Origin: Eledone cirrhosa
Taxonomy: Eukaryota; Mollusca; Cephalopoda; Octopoda; Eledonidae
Direction of reading: 5' to 3'
DNA: 64,000 nucleotides
NCBI GenBank assembly: GCA_964016885.1
Contig: OZ024741.1
Span: 415,785,081 to 415,849,080 of the forward strand
This document shows, piece after piece, positions 40,407 to 52,541 of this stretch (positions are counted from its first letter, which is position 1; each line of letters begins with the position of its first letter). Position numbers and translations under genes: made by a program. The notes under the pieces were generated by a model. It was not told the origin of the DNA, searched no databases, and saw only the letters and a list, made by a program, of their open reading frames with translations.

Positions 40407-42530
40407 GGGGTCTCTGTTATATTAACTGGGGCCTCTGTTATATTAACTGGGGCCTCTGATATATTAACTGGGGCCTCTGTTATATTAAATGGGGTCTCTG
40501 TTATATTAACTGGTGCCTCTGTTATATTAACTGGGGTCTCTGTTATATTAATTGGGGCCTCTGTTATATTAACTGGGGTCTCTGTTATATTAACTGGGGC
40601 CTCTGTTATATTAACTGGGCTCTCTGTTTTATTAACTGGGGTCTCTGTTATATTAACTGAGGTCTCTGTTATATTAACTGGGGTCTCTGTTATATTAACT
40701 GAGGTCTCTGTTATATTAACTGGGGTCTCTATTATATTAACTGGGGTCTCTGTTATATTAACTGAGGTCTCTGTTATATTAACTGGGGCCTCTGTTATAT
40801 TAAATGGGGTCTCTGATATATTAACTGGGGTCTCTGTTATATTAACTGGGGCCTCTGTTATATTAACTGGGGCCTCTGTTATATTAACTGGGGCCTCTGT
40901 TATATTAAATGGGGTCTCTGTTATATTAACTGGTGCCTCTGTTATATTAACTGGGGCCTCTGTTATATTAACTGGGGCCTCTGTTATATTAACTGGGGTC
41001 TCTGTTATATTAACTAGGGTCTCTGTTATATTAAATGGGGCCTCTGTTATATTAACTGGGCTCTCTGTTTTATTAACTGGGGTCTCTGTTATATTAACTG
41101 AAGCCTCTGTTATATTAACTGGGGTTTCTGTTATGTTAACTGAGGTCTCTGTTATATTAACTGGGGTCTCTATTGTATTAACTGGGGTCTCTGTTATATT
41201 AACTGGGGTCTCTGTTATATTAACTGGGGTATGTTATATTAACTGGGGTCTCTGTTATATTAACTGGGTTCTCTGTTATATTAACTGGGGTATGTTATAT
41301 TAACTGGGGTCTCTGTTATATTAACTGGGGTCTCTGTTATATTAACTGGGGTATGTTATATTAACTGGGGTCCCTGTAATATTAACTGGGGCCTCTGTTA
41401 TATTAACTGGGGCCTCTGTTATATTAAATGGGGTATCTGTTATATTAGCTGGGGCCTCTGTTATATTAACTGGGGTCTCTTTTACATTAAATGGGGTCTC
41501 TGTATATTAACTGGGGCCTCTGTAATATTAACTGGGGTCTGTTATATTAACTGGGGTCTCTGTTATATTAACTGGGGTCTCTGTTATATTAACTGGGGTC
41601 TCTATTACATTAACTAGGGTCTCTGTTATATTAACTGGGGCCTCTGTAATATTAACTGGGGTATGTTATATTAACTGGGGTCTCTGTTATATTAACTGAG
41701 GTCTCTGTAATATTAACTGGGGTCTCTATTATATTAACTGGGGTCTCTGTTATATTAACTGGGATCGCTGTTATATTAACTGGGGTATGTTATATTCACT
41801 GGGGTCTCTGTTATATTAACTGGGGCCTCTGTTATATTAACTGGGGCCTCTGTTATATTAACTGGGGCCTCTGTTATATTAAATGGGGTCTCTGTTATAT
41901 TAACTGGGGTCTCTGTTATATTAACTGGGGTCTCTGTTATATTAACTGGGGCCTCTGTTATATTAACTGGGGCCTCTGTTATATTAACTGGGGCCTCTGT
42001 TATATTAAATGTGGTCTCTGTTATATTAACTGGCGCCTCTGTTATATTAACTGGGGCCTCTGTTATATTAACTGGGGTATGTTATATTAACTGGGGTCTC
42101 TGTAATATTAACTGGGGTCTCTATTATATTAACTGGGGTCTCTGTTATATTAACTGGGGTCTCTGCAATATTAACTGGGGTCTCTATTATATTAACTGGG
42201 GTCTCTGTTATATTAACTGGGGCCTCAGTTATATTAACTGGGGTCTCTGTTATATTAACTGGGGTCTCTGTTATATTAACTGGAATCTCTGTTATATTAA
42301 CTGGGGTCTCTGTTATATTAACTGAGGTCTCTGTTATATTAACTGGGGTCTCTGTTATATTAACTGAGGTCTCTGTTATATTAACTGGGGTCTCTATTAT
42401 ATTAACTGGGGTCTCTGTTATATTAACTGAGGTCTCTGTTATATTAACTGGGGTATGTTATATTAACTGGGGTCTCTGTTATATTAACTGGGTTCTCTGT
42501 TATATTAACTGGGGTCTCTGTTATATTAAC
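40245..42530 (+). repeat. 2.28-kb block, copy 1
   Basis: Overlaps the end of copy B and runs past it. Recurs downstream at an offset of 2,289 bp (GTATATT 40,391 and 42,680), falling to 2,268 bp (TAAATGTGGTC near 42,011 and 44,279) after one 21-bp unit is lost from copy 2 near 43.0 kb. It contains the decayed marker GGGATCGCTG near 41,761 and TTTTACATT near 41,470. Boundaries are approximate. Confidence 0.75.
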
Positions 42531-44590
42531 TGGGGTCTCTGTAATATTAACTCGGGCCTCTGTTATATTAACTGGGGCCTCTGTTATATTAAATGGGGTT
42601 TCTGATATATTAACTGGGTTCTCTGTTATATTAACTGGGGTATGTTATATTAACTGGGGTCTCTGTTATATTAACTGGGGTATATTATATTAACTGGGGT
42701 CTCTGTTATATTAACTGGGGCCTCTGTTATATTAACTGGGGCCTCTGATATATTAACTGGGGCCTCTGTTATATTAAATGGGGTCTCTGTTATATTAACT
42801 GGTGCCTCTGTTATATTAACTGGGGTCTCTGTTATATTAATTGGGGCCTCTGTTATATTAACTGGGGTCTCTGTTATATTAACTGGGGCCTCTGTTATAT
42901 TAACTGGGCTCTCTGTTTTATTAACTGGGGTCTCTGTTATATTAACTGAGGTCTCTGTTATATTAACTGGGGTCTCTGTTATATTAACTGAGGTCTCTGT
43001 TATATTAACTGGGGTCTCTGTTATATTAACTGAGGTCTCTGTTATATTAACTGGGGCCTCTGTTATATTAAATGGGGTCTCTGATATATTAACTGGGGTC
43101 TCTGTTATATTAACTGGGGCCTCTGTTATATTAACTGGGGCCTCTGTTATATTAACTGGGGCCTCTGTTATATTAAATGGGGTCTCTGTTATATTAACTG
43201 GTGCCTCTGTTATATTAACTGGGGCCTCTGTTATATTAACTGGGGCCTCTGTTATATTAACTGGGGTCTCTGTTATATTAACTAGGGTCTCTGTTATATT
43301 AAATGGGGCCTCTGTTATATTAACTGGGCTCTCTGTTTTATTAACTGGGGTCTCTGTTATATTAACTGAAGCCTCTGTTATATTAACTGGGGTCTCTGTT
43401 ATGTTAACTGAGGTCTCTGTTATATTAACTGGGGTCTCTATTATATTAACTGGGGTCTCTGTTATATTAACTGGGGTCTCTGTTATATTAACTGGGGTAT
43501 GTTATATTAACTGGGGTCTCTGTTATATTAACTGGGTTCTCTGTTATATTAACTGGGGTATGTTATATTAACTGGGGTCTCTGTTATATTAACTGGGGTC
43601 TCTGTTATATTAACTGGGTTATGTTATATTAACTGGGGTCCCTGTAATATTAACTGGGGCCTCTGTTATATTAACTGGGGCCTCTGTTATATTAAATGGG
43701 GTATCTGTTATATTAGCTGGGGCCTCTGTTATATTAACTGGGGTCTCTTTTACATTAAATGGGGTCTCTGTATATTAACTGGGGCCTCTGTAATATTTAC
43801 TGGGGTATGTTATATTAACTGGGGTCTCTGTTATATTAACTGGGGTCTCTGTTATATTAACTGGGGTCTCTATTACATTAACTAGGGTCTCTGTTATATT
43901 AACTGGGGCCTCTGTAATATTAACTGGGGTATGTTATATTAACTGGGGTCTCTGTTATATTAACTGAGGTCTCTGTAATATTAACTGGGGTCTCTATTAT
44001 ATTAACTGGGGTCTCTGTTATATTAACTGGGATCTCTGTTATATTAACTGGGGTATGTTATATTAACTGGGGTCTCTGTTATATTAACTGGGGCCTCTGT
44101 TATATTAACTGGGGCCTCTGTTATATTAACTGGGGCCTCTGTTATATTAAATGGGGTCTCTGTTATATTAACTGGGGTCTCTGTTATATTAACTGGGGTC
44201 TCTGTTATATTAACTGGGGCCTCTGTTATATTAACTGGGGCCTCTGTTATATTAACTGGGGCCTCTGTTATATTAAATGTGGTCTCTGTTATATTAACTG
44301 GCGCCTCTGTTATATTAACTGGGGCCTCTGTTATATTAACTGGGGTATGTTATATTAACTGGGGTCTCTGTAATATTAACTGGGGTCTCTATTATATTAA
44401 CTGGGGTCTCTGTTATATTAACTGGGGTCTCTGCAATATTAACTGGGGTCTCTATTATATTAACTGGGGTCTCTGTTATATTAACTGGGGCCTCAGTTAT
44501 ATTAACTGGGGTCTCTGTTATATTAACTGGGGTCTCTGTTATATTAACTGGAATCTCCTGTTATATTAACTGGGGTCTCTGTTATATTAA
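42531..44590 (+). repeat. 2.27-kb block, copy 2
   Basis: Tandem copy of the preceding block, matching until about 44,590. Differences include GGGATCTCTG near 44,029 for GGGATCGCTG, a shortened G-run GGGTTATG near 43,617, ATTTACTGG near 43,795, and a 22-bp unit at 44,550-44,571 (CTCCTG in place of CTCTG). Confidence 0.75.
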
Positions 44591-45219
44591 CTGGGGTCTC
44601 TGTTATATTAACTGGGGTCTCTGTTATATTAACTGGGGCCTCTGTTATATTAGCTGGGGCCTCTGTTATATTAACTGGGGTCTCTGTTACATTAAATGGG
44701 GTCTCTGTTATATTAACTGGGGCCTCTGTTATATTAACTGGGGCCTCTGTTATATTAACTGGGGCCTCTGTTATATTAACTGGGGTCTCTGTTATATTAA
44801 CTGGGGTATGTTATATTAACTGGGGCCTCTGTTATATTAACTGGGGCCTCTATTATAGTAACTGGGGTCTCTGTTATATTAACTGGGGTCTCTATTATAT
44901 TAACTGGGGTCTCTATCATATTAACTGGGGTCTCTGTTATATTAACAGGGGTCTCTGTTATATTAACTGGGGTCTCTGTTATATTAACTGGGGTCTCTAT
45001 TATATTAAATGGCGTCTATGTTATTTTACCTGGGGCCTCTGTTATATTAACTGGGGTCTCTGTTATATTAACTGGGGTCTCTGTTATATTAACTGGGGCC
45101 TCTGTTATATTAACTGGGGTCTCTGTTATATTAAATGGCGTCTCTGTTATATTAACTGTGGCCTCTGTTATATTAACTGGGGTCTCTGTTATATTAACTG
45201 GGCTCTCTGTTATATTAAC
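44591..45219 (+). repeat. Transition zone, mixed 21-mers
   Basis: Mostly 21-mers with new private variants: CTATCATATT near 44,915, AACAGGGGTC near 44,945, AATGGCGTC near 45,009 and 45,135, TTATTTTACCTGG near 45,020, and AACTGTGGCC near 45,155. These do not fit the blocks to the left. AATGGCGTC and TTATTTTA reappear near 62.4 kb. The array changes composition just to the right. Confidence 0.8.
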
Positions 45220-48165
45220 TGGGGTATGTTATATTAACTGGGGCCTCTATTATATTAACTGGGGCCTCTATTATATTAACTGCGGCCTCTGTTATATTAA
45301 CTGTGGTCTCTGTCATATTAACTTGGGTCTCTGTTATATTAACTGGGGTCTCTATTATATTATCTGGGGTCTCTGTTATATTAACTGGGGTATGTTATAT
45401 TAACTGGGGTCTCTATTATATTAACTGGGGTCTCTGTTATATTAACTGGGGCCTCTGTTATATTAACTGGGGCCTCTGTTATTTTAAGTGGGGTATGTTA
45501 TATTAACTGGGGCCTCTGTTATATTAACTGATGCCTCTATTATATTAACTGAGGTCTCTGTTATATTACCTGGGGTTTCTGTTATATTAACTGGGGTCTC
45601 TGTTATATTAACTGGGGTCTCTGTTATATTAACTGGGGTCTCTGTTATATTAACTGGGGTATGTTATATTAACTGGGGTCTCTGTTATATTAACTGGGGC
45701 CTCTGTTATATTAACTGGGGTCTCTGTTATATTAAGTGAGTTCTCTGTTATATTTACTGGGGTCTCTGTTATATTAACTGGGGTCTCTGTTATATTAACT
45801 GGGGACACTGTTATATTAACTGGGGTCTATGTTATATTTGCTGGGGTCTCTGTTATATTAACTGGGGTCTGTTATGTTAACTGGGGTCTGTTATATTAAC
45901 TGGGGCCTCTGTTATATTAACTGGGGCCTCTATTATATTAACTGAGGTCTCTGTTATATTAACTGGGGTCTGTTACTAACTGGGGCCTCTATTATATTAA
46001 CTGGGGTCTCTGTTATATTCACTGGGGTCTCTGTTATATTAACTGAGGTCTCTGTTATATTAACTGGGGTATGTTATATTAACTGGGGTCTCTGTTATAT
46101 TAACTAGGGTCTCTGTTATATTAACTGGGGTCTCTGTTATATTAACTGGGGTCTCTGTTATATTAACTGAGGTCTCTGTTATATTAACTGGGGCGTCTGT
46201 TATATTAACTGATGCCTCTATTATGTTAACTGAGGTCTCTGTTATATTAACTGGGGTCTGTTATTAACTGGGGCCTCTATTATATTAACTGGGGTCTCTG
46301 TTATATTAACTGGGGTCTCTGTTATATTAACTGAGGTCTCTGTTATATTAACTGGGGTATGTTATATTAACTGGGGCCTCTGATATATTAACTGGGGCCT
46401 CTGTTATATTAACTGGGGTCTCTGTTATATTAACTGAGGTCTCTGTTATATTACCTGGGGTTTCTGTTATACTAACTGGGGTCTCTGTTATATAAACTGG
46501 GGCCTCTATTATATTCACTGGGGTCTCTGTTATATTAACTGGGGTCTCTGTTATATTCACTGGGGTCTCTGTTATATTAACTGGGGTATGTTATATTAAC
46601 TGGGGTCTCTGTTATATTAACTGGGGCCTCTGTTATATTAACTGGGGTCTCTGTTATATTAAGTGAGGTCTCTGTTATATTAACTGGGGTCTCTGTTATA
46701 TTAACTGGGGTCTCTGTTATATTAACTGGGGACACTGTTATATTAACTGGGGTCTCTGTTATATTTGCTGGGGTCTCTGTTATATTAACTGGGGTCTATG
46801 TTATATTAACTGGGGTCTGTTATCTTAACTGGGGTCTCTGTTATATTAACTGGGGTCTCTGTTATATTAACTGCGGTCTGTTTTTAACTGGGGCCTCTAT
46901 TATATTAACTGAGGTCACTGTTATCTTAACTGGGGTCTCTGTTATATTAACTGGGGTCTGTTATGTTAACTGGGGTCTGTTATATTAACTGGGGCCTCTG
47001 TTATATTAACTGGGGCCTCTATTATATTAACTGAGGTCTCTGTTATATTAACTGGGGTCTGTTACTAACTGGGGCCTCTATTATATTAACTGGGGTCTCT
47101 GTTATATTCACTGGGGTCTCTGTTATATTAACTGAGGTCTCTGTTATATTAACTGGGGTATGTTATATTAACTGGGGTCTCTGTTATATTAACTGGGGTC
47201 TCTGTTATATTAACTGGGGTCTCTGTTATATTAACTGGGGTCTCTGTTATATTAACTGAGGTCTCTGTTATATTAACTGGGGTATGTTATATTAACTGGG
47301 GTCTCTGTTATATTAACTGGGGTCTCTGTTATATTAACTGGGGTCTGTTATTAACTGGGGCCTCTATTATATTAACTGAGGTCTCTGTTATATTAACTGG
47401 GGTCTGTTATTAACTGGGGCCTCTATTATATTAACTGAGGTCTCTGTTATATTAACTGGGTCTGTTAATAACTGGGTCCTCTATTATATTAACTGAGGTC
47501 TCTGTTATATTAACTGGGGTCTGTTATTAACTGGGGCCTCTATTATATTAACTGAGGTCTCTGTTATATTAACTGGGGTCTGTTATTAACTGGGGCCTCT
47601 ATTATATTAACTGAGGTCTCTGTTATATTAACTGGGGTCTGTTATTAACTGGGGCCTCTATTATATTAACTGAGGTCTCTGTTATATTAACTGGGGTCTG
47701 TTATTAACTGGGGCCTCTATTATATTAACTGAGGTTTCTGTTATATTAACTGGGGTCTGTTATTAACTGGGGCCTCTATTATATTAACTGGGGTCTCTGT
47801 TATATTAACTGGGGTCTGTTATATTTACTGGGGTCTCTGTTATATTAACTGGGGTCTGTTATCTTAACTGGGGTCTCTGTTATATTAACTGGGGTCTCTG
47901 TTATATTAACTGGGGTCTGTTATTAACTGGGGCCTCTATTATATTAACTAAGGTATCTGTTATCTTAACTGGGGTCTCTGTTATATTAACTGGGGTCTGT
48001 TATGTTAACTGGGGTCTGTTATATTAACTGGGGCCTCTGTTATATTAACTGGGGCCTCTATTATATTAACTGAGGTCTCTGTTATATTAACTGGGGTCTG
48101 TTACTAACTGGGGCCTCTATTATATTAACTGGGGTCTCTGTTATATTAACTGGGGTCTCTGTTAT
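45220..48165 (+). repeat. 2.95-kb block of the 59-bp-type array, copy 1
   Basis: Matches 48,166-51,138 at an offset of 2,952 bp at the left end (TGTGGTCTCTGTCATATT near 45,303 and 48,255). The offset is 2,973 bp after an extra GGGGCGTCTG unit in copy 2 near 48,483 (GGGTCTGTTAATAAC at 47,458 and 50,431). It introduces GGGGTCTGTTATATT (19 bp), GTCTGTTACTAAC and GTCTGTTATTAAC (17 bp) units. Internally, GTCTGTTACTAAC recurs at 45,968, 47,057 and 48,096, so this block is itself built of segments of roughly 1 kb. Confidence 0.82.
47340..47810 (+). repeat. 59-bp composite repeat, eight tandem copies
   Basis: Each composite is a 17-bp unit (GGGGTCTGTTATTAACT), a 21-bp GGGGCCTCTATTATATT unit and a 21-bp GAGG-type unit. 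Copies start at 47,340, 47,399, 47,458, 47,516, 47,575, 47,634, 47,693 and 47,752. The third is 58 bp because a G is missing (GGGTCTGTTAATAAC). The seventh has GAGGTTTCTG, and the eighth ends in GGGG instead of GAGG. This is a second level of tandem periodicity not seen left of 45 kb. Confidence 0.93.
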
Positions 48166-51138
48166 ATTAACTGGGGTATGTTATATTAACTGGGGCCTCT
48201 ATTATATTAACTGGGGCCTCTATTATATTAACTGCGGCCTCTGTTATATTAACTGTGGTCTCTGTCATATTAACTTGGGTGTCTGTTATATTAACTGGGG
48301 TCTCTATTATATTATCTGGGGTCTCTGTTATATTAACTGGGGTATGTTATATTAACTGGGGTCTCTATTATATTAACTGGGGTCTCTGTTATATTAACTG
48401 GGGCCTCTGTTATATTAACTGGGGCCTCTGTTATTTTATGTGGGGTATGTTATATTAACTGGGGCCTCTGTTATATTAACTGGGGCGTCTGTTATATTAA
48501 CTGATGCCTCTATTATATTAACTGAGGTCTCTGTTATATTACCTGGGGTTTCTGTTATATTAACTGGGGTCTCTGTTATATTAACTGGGGTCTCTGTTAT
48601 ATTAACTGGGGTCTCTGTTATATTAACTGGGGTATGTTATATTAACTGGGGTCTCTGTTATATTAACTGGGGCCTCTGTTATATTTACTGGGGTCTCTGT
48701 TATATTAACTGGGGTCTCTGTTATATTTACTGGGGTCTCTGTTATATTAACTGGGGTCTCTGTTATATTAACTGGGGACACTGTTATATTAACTGGGGTC
48801 TATGTTATATTTGCTGGGGTCTCTGTTATATTAACTGGGGTCTGTTATGTTAACTGGGGTCTGTTATATTAACTGGGGCCTCTGTTATATTAACTGGGGC
48901 CTCTATTATATTAACTGAGGTCTCTGTTATATTAACTGGGGTCTGTTACTAACTGGGGCCTCTATTATATTAACTGGGGTCTCTGTTGTATTCACTGAGG
49001 TCTCTGTTATATTAACTGAGGTCTCTGTTATATTAACTGGGGTATGTTATATTAACTGGGGTCTCTGTTATATTAACTAGGGTCTCTGTTATATTAACTG
49101 GGGTCTCTGTTATATTAACTGGGGTCTCTGTTATATTAACTGAGGTCTCTGTTATATTAACTGGGGCGTCTGTTATATTAACTGATGCCTCTATTATGTT
49201 AACTGAGGTCTCTGTTATATTAACTGGGGTCTGTTATTAACTGGGGCCTCTATTATATTAACTGGGGTCTCTGTTATATTAACTGGGGTCTCTGTTATAT
49301 TAACTGAGGTCTCTGTTATATTAACTGGGGTATGTTATATTAACTGGGGCCTCTGATATATTAACTGGGGCCTCTGTTATATTAACTGGGGTCTCTGTTA
49401 TATTAACTGAGGTCTCTGTTATATTACCTGGGGTTTCTGTTATACTAACTGGGGTCTCTGTTATATAAACTGGGGCCTCTATTATATTCACTGGGGTCTC
49501 TGTTATATTAACTGGGGTCTCTGTTATATTCACTGGGGTCTCTGTTATATTAACTGGGGTATGTTATATTAACTGGGGTCTCTGTTATATTAACTGGGGC
49601 CTCTGTTATATTAACTGGGGTCTCTGTTATATTAAGTGAGGTCTCTGTTATATTAACTGGGGTCTCTGTTATATTAACTGGGGTCTCTGTTATATTAACT
49701 GGGGACACTGTTATATTAACTGGGGTCTCTGTTATATTTGCTGGGGTCTCTGTTATATTAACTGGGGTCTATGTTATATTAACTGGGGTCTGTTATCTTA
49801 ACTGGGGTCTCTGTTATATTAACTGGGGTCTCTGTTATATTAACTGCGGTCTGTTTTTAACTGGGGCCTCTATTATATTAACTGAGGTCACTGTTATCTT
49901 AACTGGGGTCTCTGTTATATTAACTGGGGTCTGTTATGTTAACTGGGGTCTGTTATATTAACTGGGGCCTCTGTTATATTAACTGGGGCCTCTATTATAT
50001 TAACTGAGGTCTCTGTTATATTAACTGGGGTCTGTTACTAACTGGGGCCTCTATTATATTAACTGGGGTCTCTGTTATATTCACTGGGGTCTCTGTTATA
50101 TTAACTGAGGTCTCTGTTATATTAACTGGGGTATGTTATATTAACTGGGGTCTCTGTTATATTAACTGGGGTCTCTGTTATATTAACTGGGGTCTCTGTT
50201 ATATTAACTGGGGTCTCTGTTATATTAACTGAGGTCTCTGTTATATTAACTGGGGTATGTTATATTAACTGGGGTCTCTGTTATATTAACTGGGGTCTCT
50301 GTTATATTAACTGGGGTCTGTTATTAACTGGGGCCTCTATTATATTAACTGAGGTCTCTGTTATATTAACTGGGGTCTGTTATTAACTGGGGCCTCTATT
50401 ATATTAACTGAGGTCTCTGTTATATTAACTGGGTCTGTTAATAACTGGGTCCTCTATTATATTAACTGAGGTCTCTGTTATATTAACTGGGGTCTGTTAT
50501 TAACTGGGGCCTCTATTATATTAACTGAGGTCTCTGTTATATTAACTGGGGTCTGTTATTAACTGGGGCCTCTATTATATTAACTGAGGTCTCTGTTATA
50601 TTAACTGGGGTCTGTTATTAACTGGGGCCTCTATTATATTAACTGAGGTCTCTGTTATATTAACTGGGGTCTGTTATTAACTGGGGCCTCTATTATATTA
50701 ACTGAGGTTTCTGTTATATTAACTGGGGTCTGTTATTAACTGGGCCCTCTATTATATTAACTGGGGTCTCTGTTATATTAACTGGGGTCTGTTATATTTA
50801 CTGGGGTCTCTGTTATATTAACTGGGGTCTGTTATCTTAACTGGGGTCTCTGTTATATTAACTGGGGTCTCTGTTATATTAACTGGGGTCTGTTATTAAC
50901 TGGGGCCTCTATTATATTAACTAAGGTATCTGTTATCTTAACTAGGGTCTCTGTTATATTAACTGGGGTCTGTTATGTTAACTGGGGTCTGTTATATTAA
51001 CTGGGGCCTCTGTTATATTAACTGGGGCCTCTATTATATTAACTGAGGTCTCTGTTATATTAACTGGGGTCTGTTACTAACTAGGGCCTCTATTATATTA
51101 ACTGGGGTCTCTGTTATATTAACTGGGGTCTCTGTTAT
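48166..51138 (+). repeat. 2.97-kb block of the 59-bp-type array, copy 2
   Basis: Tandem copy of 45,220-48,165 with one extra unit near 48,483. It shows more substitutions than the 14-kb pair, for example ATTTACTGG near 48,684 where copy 1 has ATTAACTGG, GTTGTATTCACTGAGG near 48,987, and GGGCCCTC near 50,743. This suggests an older or less homogenised duplication. Confidence 0.82.
50313..50783 (+). repeat. 59-bp composite repeat, second eight-copy cluster
   Basis: Copy of 47,340-47,810 displaced by 2,973 bp, with the same 58-bp third member at 50,431 (GGGTCTGTTAATAAC, then GGGTCC). Because the defect is shared, the cluster was copied as a whole and not re-amplified. Confidence 0.92.
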
Positions 51139-51239
51139 ATTAACTGAGGTCTCTGTTATATTAACTGGGGTATGTTATATTAACTGGCGTCTCTGTTATA
51201 TTAACTGGGGTCTCTGTTATATTAACTGGGGTCTGTTAT
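51139..51239 (+). repeat. Short linker of 19- and 21-bp units
   Basis: Contains GAGG, GTATG and AACTGGCGTC units. The TGGCGTCTCTG unit at 51,185 recurs at 54,431, an offset of 3,246 bp. The surrounding 51.0-51.7 kb and 54.2-54.9 kb are related segments interrupted by the 1.30-kb duplication. Confidence 0.7.
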
Positions 51240-52541
51240 TAACTGGGGCCTCTATTATATTAATTGAGGTCTCTGTTATATTAACTGGGGTCTGTTATTA
51301 ACTGGGGCCTCTATTATATTAACTGAGGTCTCTGTTATATTAACTGGGGTCTGTTATTAACTGGGGCCTCTATTATATTAAATGAGATCTCTGTTATATT
51401 AACTGGGGTCTGTTATTAACTGGGGCCTCTATTATATTAACTGAGGTCTCTGTTATATTAACTGGTGTCTGTTATTAACTCGGGCCTCTATTATATTAAC
51501 TGAGGTTTCTGTTATATTAACTGGGGTCTGTTATTAACTGGAGCCTCTATTATATTAACTGGGGTCTCTGTTATATTAACTGGGGCCTCTGTTATATTAA
51601 CTGGGGTCTGTTATATTAACTGGGGTCTCTGTTATATTAACTGGGGTCTGTTATTAACTGGGGCCTCTATTATATTAACTGGGGCCTCTGTTATATTAAG
51701 TGGGGTATGTTATATTAACTGAGGCCTCTGTTATATTAACTGGGGCCTGTGTTATATTAACTGGGGTCTCTGTTATATTAAGTGGGGTATGTTATATTAA
51801 CTGTGGCCTCTGTTATATTAACTGGGGCCTCTGTTATATTAAGTGGGGTATGTTATATTAACTGGGGTCTCTGTTATATTAACTGGAGCCTCTGTTATAT
51901 TAACTGGGGCCTCTGTTATATTAATTGAGATATGTTATATTAACTGGGGTCTCTGTTATATTAACTAGGGCCTCTGTTATATTAACTGGGGTCTGTTATT
52001 AGCTGGGGCCTCTATTATATTAACTGGGGTCTCTGTTATATTAACTGGGGTCTCTGTTATATTAACTGGGGTCTCTGTTATATTAACTGGGTTCTGTTAT
52101 TAACTGGGGCCTCTATTATATTAACTGAGGTCTCTGTTATATTAACTGGGGTCTGTTATTAACTGGGGCCTCTATTATATTAACTGAGGTCTCTGTTATA
52201 TTAACTGGGTCTGTTAATAACTGGGGCCTCTATTATATTAACTGAGGTCTCTGTTATATTAACTGGGGTCTTTTATTAACTGGGGCCTCTATTATATTAA
52301 CTGAGGTTTCTGTTATATTAACTGGGGTCTGTTATTAACTGGGGCCTCTATTATATTAACTGGGGTCTCTGTTATATTCACTGGGGTCTCTGTTATATTA
52401 ACTGAGGTCTCTGTTATATTAACTGGGGTATGTTATATTAACTGGGGTCTCTGTTATATTAACTGGGGTCTCTGTTATATTAACTGAGGTCTCTGTTATA
52501 TTAACTGGGGTATGTTATATTAACTGGGGTCTCTGTTATAT
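51240..52541 (+). repeat. 1,302-bp block, copy 1
   Basis: Matches the next 1,302 bp and about 140 bp beyond (AAATGAGATC at 51,381 and 52,683). It contains a run of 59-bp composites, then GGGGCC units, AAGTGGGGTATG units and the GGGGCCTGTG variant near 51,738, and ends in another run of 59-bp composites. Noticed differences: AATTGAGATATG near 51,922 against AAGTGAGGTATG in copy 2, and GGGTCTGTTATTAGC against GGGTCTTTTATTAGC. Confidence 0.85.

Larger units (their letters stand above)
27241..41349 (+). repeat. About 14-kb tandem duplication, copy B (14,109 bp)
   Basis: Second copy of 13,384-27,240. Similarity to copy A stops near 41,350, where B continues with GGTATGTT and A continued with GGTCTCTATTAC, which is itself the start of B. 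This is the geometry of a simple direct tandem duplication. Only a handful of substitutions were noticed by eye, such as CTCTTATATATT near 27,351, GTCACTG at 28,978, CTCTCTTAT near 29,043, GTCACTG near 32,814 and GTCTCTATTATATT near 39,790. B keeps the 12 units that A lacks. Confidence 0.9.

Noticed and set aside
42011..42325. CYINWGL-type frames (also 44,279-44,569, 48,440-48,853, 62,513-62,968)
   Set aside because: This is the alternate + frame of the same 21-mer, entered after a 19-bp unit. No coding signature and no conserved ends.
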